From Physella acuta (Eukaryota; Mollusca; Gastropoda; Physidae), in assembly GCF_028476545.1 (NCBI RefSeq), contig NW_026731574.1, positions 372,001-436,000 of the forward strand: 64,000 nucleotides of DNA, given 5' to 3'. The notes under the pieces are model-generated. The model was not told the DNA's origin and did not search any database. It saw nothing but the letters and a program-made list of their open reading frames with translations. Below are positions 47,912 through 64,000 of the stretch, in pieces. Position 1 is the stretch's first letter. The number at the start of each line of letters is the position of its first letter. A program made the translations under genes and the position numbers.

Positions 47912-50900
47912 ACAAATTACGAACATAGGATACTAATTTCTGGCCTGATCGGGTTTTGAAAAAAAAATGTTTTTTTTTCAAATAAAACAAATTACATCAA
48001 CATCTTAAGTGTTTAGTGCATTTGTGTGTTTGAAAATCTGTTTTTACTTTCTCGTATATACGAAGTATAAAGAATATATTGTAATCGTGCAAAAAAAATC
48101 GAGATTTTTACAAATCTCGACGTTTTACAACTCACTGATACGGAAAAACATAATTTTGCAATCTTGTCCGTATGTCTGTGTGTCTGTCTGTGTGTATGTC
48201 TGTGTGTAAACACGATAACTTGAGTACCGTTACAGCTAGGTTGATTAAATATCATATATAAGTATTTTATCAAAATCGTAGATCGTGATCAACTTTTGAG
48301 CGATTTCCGACAACCGAAAGTGACACTTTTTCTACTTTGAATTTTTCAAAAGCCGATAACTTGAGTACTATTTCAGATAGATAAACGAAATTTCACATGT
48401 AAGTAAAAAATCTAATTCTCTACCTTCTGTCAAATTTTGGGTAATTTCCGTTGACCGGAAGTACTAATGTACGCTATTTCCGATTTCTAAAAAACGCATG
48501 TAAATTTATAAAGTACTGATAATATTGCGCACTATTATGCACATTTTTTGTTTAGGCGTTCGCTTGTTGCGCAATTCTTTTTTCTATGAGATTCTATTCT
48601 ATTTTTACAAGCTTTTATTTAACTCACTTCCTCTGTCGTCAGTCGACAGTCTGTCTGTCGTCAGTCTAGATCGAAACGCAGGAGTGAAAATTCGGACACT
48701 TCTACTTGACAGATACGATTCACATTTGACACGTGGGTCAAGACATGAAGACAATGCAATCTGAAATTAAATTTGACTTAATTGGATGCCTAATTAATTT
48801 TTTATGAATTAATTCAAATTTGGACCGAAAATTTGGGTCTCTTCTCAAATATTAGTAAAGGTATCCAATAGGTACTAAAGTACTAAAGTGACCCACGCTT
48901 TTCTTTATAGTAATTTAAATAGTAGTGTATAATTTATTTTCTACTTTTTAGTGCATCATTACATAAAAGCTTGTTATTAAAACGTTTTTTATGAAATTTT
49001 TAAAAGTTTAAGTAATTAAAAATCATGTCTATATTCCAAGTTATATAATAATATTCGAGAAAGTTTAGGGGAGATCACTCCCGGTTTTTTTATGTCGTCC
49101 GTAATATTTCTTAACCTCAAGTCGGTAAAAAGAATAAGAAGCATCAAAGCTTTGTGTATGTAATGGTTTCTTGTGTTATGTTTATTTTTATGTATTTTTA
49201 AATTTGTATTATTAATTTATACTATGTTATTCTTTAGTATGTATTTTTTTAAAAAGTAATATGGAGAAGTAATTGCTTTTTAATTGTTTATTACAAATCT
49301 ATTAAAAGGAGCTTATGATCACCCCTATTTTACTATTTAAATAGAATAAAGATAATACAAACGCAGCTACAGTATTATTTTAACAAAACAACCATCAATT
49401 CAAAAATGAAAAGAAAAAAAATTAACTAAAAAAAATTGATTATGGTCGGCGGTGGGCCCCTAAACGGGTTGCCCCCCCCCCCCTCCCCCGCATTGCGGGG
49501 TCTGGCGGCACTGTAGTTCCGCCACTGAGTAGTTATTTGTTTATGTTAGCAAGTAGACAAAGATTTTAAGCACAACACGACTTCGTACACCGACATCTAT
49601 GCTCATGCTGTTGTGTGGCTGGTGATATATACTGTGATATATACTGTAAACGTTTTCGTATTTGAATGTTTAGTTCTCATATGAGGTGAGATTCTTAAGT
49701 AACCAGAACCCTGAAAATAAAAATCTAAACAAAAATAAAGCAAAATTCAAGTTGAGTAAAAGGTAGATACAAGACCACATTACAGTTTGCAGTCTTCTAT
49801 TTTAAAATACCCTGTCATGATTCAGTGTTACAAGATGTCATGTCATAGGTCGGTGTTACAAGATGTCATGTCATGGCTCAGTGTTACAAGATGTCATGTC
49901 ATGGCTCAGTGTTACAAGATGTCATGTCATGGGTCAGTGTAACAAAACGTCATGTAATTGACAACTACTCAACACGTGTCTTGTAGAAATATTTTAAAGT
50001 GTGTACAAAATTGACCAGTGTTGTCAGATGTAATTACTTCATGCAGTGTCAAAGTTCGCTTCATTTGACTACAAAGTTTTAATTGACTGCGAGATGTCAG
50101 CTGACAGTGACCAATGCGAGATCGAAGCCACCTCGGCCGAGAGATTACAAAGCTTAACGGCAGCCTTTGCCTCAAACAACCAAGCGGATATCGAGAAACA
50201 TTCATGCAAGTGGGTTCAATCTTTGAGTTTCTTTACATTACCATCACTTTCTATGATATTTTTATACTAATATTTTGTTCCTTGAATAAGGTTTCATAAG
50301 TAGGTAACACGTGCAATTTTTAAAAGTTATATCTAGAACGTGTATTTAAGCAATACGTTTTCGAAATAGGTTTTTATCTGGAAGGGTGACAGGACAAATG
50401 ATCTCAGACAAAATATCTCAGACAAAATATCTCAGACAAAATATCTCACGGACAAATGATCTCAGGACAAATTATTTCAGGACAAATTATCTCAAGGACA
50501 AATGATCTCACGGACAAAAGATACCAGAACAAAATATATCAGGACAAATGATACCATGGACAATTGATCTCAAACAAAATATCTCCGACAAAATATCTCA
50601 CAGCAAAATTTTAATAGTGCATTGGATGATTTTAGCTGATCTGAACAACTTTTTAATTGAATGTCATATGGTTTTGTTTAATATGTTTAGTATTGTTTAT
50701 AGGCCTACATAATAATTGTGAGAAATGCTTGCTGTATACATTTGTAATATTGTACTAAACATTTTAAATGTACCTGCCAGCAAAGAAACGTAAACGTTTG
50801 TGTTGATGATGCAATAAAAACAATAGTTTTACGTTACGAACCTGAAGACCAATTCACATTATTGAAAAATATTTCGCGTGTTTTGAACATTAATGTTATT

Positions 50901-52845
50901 GTATTTGTTCTATACATTATCATTTATTATACCATTCATGCTAAAGGAGTAAGTTTGTTTTAATTTTTTATTTTTCAACATCGAATACTATTACAAAGGT
51001 TAGTTTAATAAATCTTTTGATGCTTTGTTAAGTTCAACAAATTCATTTAATTTTAAATTATGATACGTTAAAAAGTAAACAAAACCATATTAACAGTCTA
51101 TAAAAAAAAGTTCAAATCAACTACAATCAAGGTACAAATTGGCTGTGAGGTATTTTGTCTGGGATATTTTGTCTGAGTTCAATCGTCCATGATATCATTT
51201 GTCCTGATATATTTTGTCCTGATATATTTTTCCATGAGATCATTTGTCCTTACGATCTTTTGTCCTGAGATCATTTCTCATAAATTGGCGCGGTTATCTC
51301 TAAATGTGTTGATTTACTTAGCATACTTTGCAACTTATTTAGGAAATAACAAGTACGTAATTAATTGCAAGTAATGTTGACTTATTTTAGACAATATTGT
51401 TAGAGAAACAAAAATTCATTAAGTTACCCAGACTGTCACTAGACTACATGAAGTGTATCCAAGCCCAGTACACCAAATGGAACCAAACCTCTAACATGTT
51501 CCCTGTTTCTGTTCCCCAGACTGTCACTAGACTACATGAAGTGTATCCAAGCCCAGTACACTAAATGTAATAATGATTTTGAGGACTTTTTTATCTATCA
51601 GTTTGCTCGCCTTGGCCCGTAAGTTACATCAATTACCTGTAGCTGGGTTTTTTTCGCTAAACATCGAAATTTACGATAAGTTATTGAGGGAGATTTCAAA
51701 CGTTTTCCTGAAAAAAAATTTTCTCTACTTGACAAATTATCTCAGGTTTTTAACTTGACTTATCTCAGCGTCCAATATTTGTATCTTGAATTGTTTCAGC
51801 GTCCAATGTTTGTATCTTAACTTACCTCAGTGTTATAACTGGGATTAGCATAGGATAGAAAACTAGGATAGAATATCGTTTAAATCTTAATAGTATTTAT
51901 GGCCACACTACTATATTGTTTAATTGTAGATTAGATAGATCATAATAGCTGTAATAGGAATAACCCTTAGTGTATTTGATTGAACGTCCCTTTACTAGAT
52001 ACAAGTCTGAATAGCCTGTAGTTGTCCCAGTCGTAAAAAGTTCGAGTTAATGTATGCACAGGTCAAGCGCCCGCCCCTCGCGGGACTGCTGGGGTTAGGC
52101 AGGGTTTGGGTTACCTTAGGGTGAAGTTGGGGCCGTGCGAATGAATTAAGTTAGTTGAATGCTAGACTTGTTATCGTGTGGAAGTGTGTGTCTTGTGCTC
52201 CGTGGCAGAACTCTGTGCTAGTTTATTTCGTGTATTATAAGTCTTAGAATCGTACGTGTGTTGGCGTTATTAAATCAAAGTTTAATCTGTTAGCTCAACC
52301 CTCACTGCAGTCATCACCACCATCAAAACAAAGCACACAGACGACTACATAACACTCAGCGTCCAATGTTTGTATCTTGACTTACCCAAGCGTCCAATGT
52401 TTGTATCTTGACTTACCCCAGCGTCCAATGTTTGTAACGTGACTCACCACAGCGTCTAATGTTTGTATCTTAATTTACCTCAGCGTCCAACGTTTGTATC
52501 TGGACTTACCCCAGCGTCCAATGTTTGTATCTTGACTCACCACAGCGTCTAATGTTTGTATCTAGACTTACTTAAGCGCCCAATGTTTGTATCTCGACTT
52601 GACCAGATTCGAATGGTTTGTTTCTCAGAGCGTGTCTATTGGAGCACCAGTTTTATAACAAGTTGATTCTCACGGACAAGTGCACGTCACATTCACGCAC
52701 AACCAACGGGGCGTCGTTAGTCGGAACAGGGGCGTGGTCTTTCAGGACAAGGGCGTGGCTGATGTTTGCTGTAGCCTTTATCAACAATGTAGGGCGTGTC
52801 CTCAGCCAAGCTCTTGCTTTTTTAGTTCTTGGCTATCTTCTGTAG
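29527..52845 (+). CDS. Gene D: three Ig domains, two Cys modules, GPI-like tail (693 aa)
   Basis: Twelve exons sum to 2082 nt in frame. The signal peptide exon (MDLIEFTITLLFSWPVAVQ) has the same 58-nt length and phase as in B but a different sequence. Three Ig domains of 142 codons each occupy about residues 20-161, 162-303 and 304-445; every domain is a phase 1-0-1 exon pair with GGDY(T/I)VSC, IGWSNG and ESGIFCC. Domains 1 and 2 differ at only a few residues; domain 3 is more distinct (RAPEKEDKD, RRQESG, QNITG). The Cys modules follow as in B. Exon 8 extends past the stop position of A-C to end LSQALAFLVLGYLL, a terminal hydrophobic run typical of GPI-anchor signals, so D is probably membrane-attached. 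Intron sizes are large because of transposons. Confidence 0.75.
30300..30580. mobile_element. Degraded TGACGTCA-type MITE
   Basis: AAATGACGTC at left and GATGTCATTTATGG at right, with a poly-C run and CGTCACAAA-like motif inside; same plan as the intact copy at 32747. Confidence 0.5.
31055..31096. mobile_element. Terminus of a hAT-like element
   Basis: CTCGCTACGCCACTGAG resembles a hAT right end; no matching left end was recognised. Confidence 0.3.
32505..32715. mobile_element. Degraded TGACGTCA-type MITE, second copy
   Basis: CCATAAATGACGTCA at left and AACGTCATTTATGAG at right, in inverted orientation. Confidence 0.5.
32747..33101. mobile_element. TGACGTCA-type MITE, well preserved
   Basis: Inverted ends GGTCATCCATAAATGACGTC and GACGTCATTTATGGACGACC. 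Contains poly-C runs and AGTCAGACCCCCC. Copies in gene D introns near 36265 and 40250 are partial. Confidence 0.65.
33569..34465. other. Rest of intron 1, gene D
   Basis: AT-rich; no exon or element recognised. Confidence 0.5.
34466..34650 (+). repeat. About 55-bp repeat before Ig 1 of gene D
   Basis: Three imperfect units around GGTGTGGAAAATAAATGCAG. The same block recurs before Ig 2 (37800-37935) and, shortened, before Ig 3 (41808-41850), marking the start of each Ig unit. Confidence 0.75.
34730..34929 (+). CDS. Gene D exon 2 (Ig 1, first half)
   Basis: Acceptor TCTTATCTCACAG, phase 1 to 0. Starts VTDPNRKIVHPSVV. Confidence 0.8.
35603..35828 (+). CDS. Gene D exon 3 (Ig 1, second half)
   Basis: Acceptor CTCATGTAG, phase 0 to 1, KRQESGIFCCNASYQDMSFD. 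Confidence 0.85.
36225..36400. mobile_element. Partial TGACGTCA-type MITE, Ig unit 1
   Basis: CATAAATGACGTCACG and CACAAAAAGTCAGACC without a right terminus; repeated in unit 2 near 40250. Confidence 0.45.
36906..36966 (-). mobile_element. tRNA-derived SINE head, Ig unit 1
   Basis: Minus strand shows GATAGTGTAATAG (A box) and ACGGGTTCGAAAGAC (B box) at tRNA-like spacing. A duplicate lies at 40915-40975. The body to the left holds two related modules around GAGCATGTGT and CTGGGCTACGGTCTG. Confidence 0.55.
38032..38231 (+). CDS. Gene D exon 4 (Ig 2, first half)
   Basis: Four amino-acid changes from exon 2 (VTDL, HPNV, DYTV, YIFI). Confidence 0.8.
38374..39040 (-). mobile_element. CTTTCTCGTATATACGAAG element in Ig unit 2
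   Basis: Inserted in reverse between exons 4 and 5. Unit 1 has the empty site (TTTTAAAATAAAAAGAAATG), so insertion followed the unit duplication. Confidence 0.75.
39592..39817 (+). CDS. Gene D exon 5 (Ig 2, second half)
   Basis: One change from exon 3 (TDV to TDL); otherwise the same protein. Confidence 0.85.
40915..40975 (-). mobile_element. tRNA-derived SINE head, Ig unit 2
   Basis: Duplicate of the unit 1 relic; B box changed to GAGTTCGAAAG. Confidence 0.5.
41917..45175. repeat. Array of five tandem foldback elements before Ig 3 of gene D
   Basis: Five head-to-tail copies of about 640-660 bp beginning near 41917, 42570, 43227, 43880 and 44538, joined through T runs. Each has a roughly 100-bp-arm palindrome and most have a second hairpin around AACCATTGCGCGCCTACTGA. 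The 44-nt loop of the large palindrome is in one orientation in copies 1 and 3 and exactly reverse-complemented in copies 2, 4 and 5. Flanks match the single insertion point GATTTTT before the exon. Confidence 0.9.
45207..45406 (+). CDS. Gene D exon 6 (Ig 3, first half)
   Basis: Donor GTGAGT; the acceptor lies about 25 bp after the end of a five-copy foldback array. Confidence 0.8.
45679..45904 (+). CDS. Gene D exon 7 (Ig 3, second half)
   Basis: Phase 0 to 1. The preceding intron is only 272 bp, versus 673 and 1360 bp in Ig 1 and Ig 2. Confidence 0.85.
45905..46435. other. Intron between Ig 3 and Cys module 1, gene D: unclassified
   Basis: Similarity to the Ig units stops at GAACACC; the sequence that follows begins TGTTACGACCC and includes CTTTCAATAAAGTC, which could be an LTR fragment, but no matching end was found. 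Confidence 0.3.
46436..46672. mobile_element. Foldback element, right part only
   Basis: Palindrome and loop without the left 300 bp of the family. Confidence 0.7.
46676..46759 (+). mobile_element. 3' end of a CTTTCTCG-family element
   Basis: ATATTCGAGAAAGTTTAGGG followed by the CCCGGTTTA end, directly joined to a foldback remnant, as expected if the foldback had inserted into it. Confidence 0.6.
46829..46940 (+). CDS. Gene D exon 8 (Cys module 1, first half)
   Basis: E4-type exon, phase 1 to 2. Confidence 0.8.
46941..47400 (+). repeat. 26-bp donor-containing minisatellite, gene D
   Basis: About 17 units in the intron after the E4-type exon; some have diverged to TCAAATCTTCATGCCAG and lost the donor-like core. 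Confidence 0.9.
47490..47644 (+). CDS. Gene D exon 9 (Cys module 1, second half)
   Basis: E5-type exon; AAYILCTKGTTY instead of AAYLLC. Confidence 0.8.
47829..47908. repeat. (TA)n microsatellite
   Basis: About 40 TA units. Confidence 0.95.
48045..49087 (+). mobile_element. CTTTCTCG-family element, interrupted
   Basis: Second nesting level; split by a foldback element. Confidence 0.7.
48607..48996. mobile_element. Foldback element inside the CTTTCTCG element
   Basis: Third nesting level. The intact host sequence (TATTTTTAAAAGTTTAAG) is seen in gene B near 8880; a TTTTT run flanks both sides. The left palindrome arm is missing. Confidence 0.7.
49815..49945 (+). repeat. 28-bp minisatellite before the E6-type exon, gene D
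   Basis: About five units, the shortest array of the series. Confidence 0.85.
50047..50209 (+). CDS. Gene D exon 10 (Cys module 2, first half)
   Basis: E6-type exon, nearly the A/B protein. Confidence 0.8.
50391..51288. mobile_element. TIR element with GGACAAATGATCTCA subrepeats, internally deleted, gene D
   Basis: Both ends match the A and B copies, but about 560 bp of the middle (including most of the FLYWCH-like fragment) is absent at ATTTTAAATGTACCTGCC. Confidence 0.65.
51520..51618 (+). CDS. Gene D exon 11 (Cys module 2, second half)
   Basis: E7-type exon; only one truncated copy precedes it, at 51432. Confidence 0.8.
51755..52610 (+). repeat. 31-bp minisatellite before the last exon, gene D, split by a solo LTR
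   Basis: About two to three units to the left and eight to the right of the LTR; monomers are more diverged than in A-C. Confidence 0.85.
51831..52354. mobile_element. Solo LTR (LTR retrotransposon fossil)
   Basis: 524 bp, TGTTATAAC...CTACATAACA, flanked by perfect 5-bp copies of CTCAG. No internal region remains. A 5-bp target fits Ty3/Gypsy or BEL. Perfect target copies and absence from the other paralogs suggest a fairly recent insertion. Confidence 0.8.
52629..52845 (+). CDS. Gene D exon 12 (tail with hydrophobic end, stop)
   Basis: E8-type exon, 30 nt longer than in A-C. The 3' sequence from TTTAGTTCTTGGC onward, untranslated in A-C, is coding here and ends at TAG. Confidence 0.75.
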
Positions 52846-52905
52846 CTGGGTGCAACAAAATATGTTTAGAAAATGTTTTTATTTTTAAGTATTATCTAGG
52901 AAAAC

Positions 52906-52911
52906 ATTAAA
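52906..52911 (+). promoter_or_regulatory. Candidate poly(A) signal ATTAAA, gene D
   Basis: Conserved at the same place as in A-C, but only about 60 nt after D's later stop. Confidence 0.4.
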
Positions 52912-53063
52912 AAGTTATTTCTGCAGAGAAAAAAAACATGTTTTTCTTTGTTTCTTTGGAGATGCTTCGCTTATATTAAACAAAGATTGAATGAATAATT
53001 ATTTTTTTTTGCATAGACAAAACGTCAGCAGTACATTTTTGAGTCACTTGTCACTATTTTGAC

Positions 53064-53071
53064 TATATAAA
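53064..53071 (+). promoter_or_regulatory. TATA box candidate, gene E
   Basis: TATATAAA 269 bp before the start, in the uninterrupted context that lacks the foldback insertion. Confidence 0.45.
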
Positions 53072-53332
53072 CAAAACACTAACTTCAGACCATGCAATAG
53101 ATACATTACACGCGATATAGTTTCAACAAATGTGTGCTAAATATTTTTAAAAATTCTGCACGTGTTTGCACCAAGACACTGCGTTCAATACAACATAAAC
53201 AACAGCCAACTCAAGTCTTAGAGCAGGGTACTGTTGTGGTCAGGCAGGTTATAGCAGGGTACTGTTGTGGTCAGGCATCTTATAGCAGGGTACTGTTGTG
53301 GTCACGGAGATGGTTGGAGACAAGTGGATGAG

Positions 53333-64000
<10,668 letters not shown>

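Larger units (their letters stand above)
47787..49527. mobile_element. hAT-like element hosting nested insertions, gene D
   Basis: Ends CAGAGGCGGAGCTAG and GTAGTTCCGCCACTG; flanking TGTAGTTA/AGTAGTTA agree at 7 of 8 bases, and gene B shows the uninterrupted AAGTAGTTATTTG. Inside are a (TA)n tract, a CTTTCTCG element and, within that, a foldback element. Confidence 0.65.

Overview
The window is AT-rich, repeat-laden animal DNA: short exons, GT-AG introns, many minisatellites and small DNA transposons, no operons. The transposon families and the Ig-gene style suggest a mollusc, most likely a heterobranch (pulmonate) snail. That assignment is inference; no rRNA, tRNA gene or mitochondrial marker is present to settle it.

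All coding sequence I can support lies on the + strand in one tandem cluster of five paralogous genes, here called A to E. A is a 3' end (1-3766), B is complete (4921-16011), C is complete (17168-28178), D is complete (29527-52845) and E is a 5' part (53333 to the window end). I rebuilt the genes by joining exons with matching splice phases. The common plan is: exon 1, signal peptide; exons 2 and 3, one immunoglobulin-like domain split by a phase-0 intron and flanked by phase-1 introns; exons 4-5 and 6-7, two copies of a cysteine-containing, probably helical module, each interrupted by a phase-2 intron just after a Cys; exon 8, a C-terminal tail. Exon lengths sum to exact open frames: 406 aa for B and C, 693 aa for D, which carries three tandem Ig domains. 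D ends in a hydrophobic tail that looks like a GPI-anchor signal; A, B and C have a shortened tail. The likely role is secreted or surface-anchored Ig recognition proteins, but no function is shown by the sequence.

Layout: 1-12081 and about 12082-24300 are near-identical tandem units, each holding the 3' half of one gene and the 5' half of the next. About 25600-29700 is a more divergent version (C 3' end plus D 5' end). About 49800-58000 is a third close copy (D 3' end plus E 5' end). D's interior holds a 3.8-kb transposon, two near-identical 3-4-kb Ig units, and a tandem array of five foldback elements before the third Ig domain. Intron 3 of E (58012-63957) is mostly minisatellite and transposon DNA.

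The most unusual pattern is that the introns of the 3' half each carry a minisatellite whose monomer is copied from that intron's own splice junction (donor for introns 4 and 5, acceptor for introns 5, 6 and 7). The arrays therefore present dozens of donor-like or acceptor-like sequences next to the real ones. Transposon empty sites between paralogs order the duplications, and a foldback element array shows its loop in both orientations.
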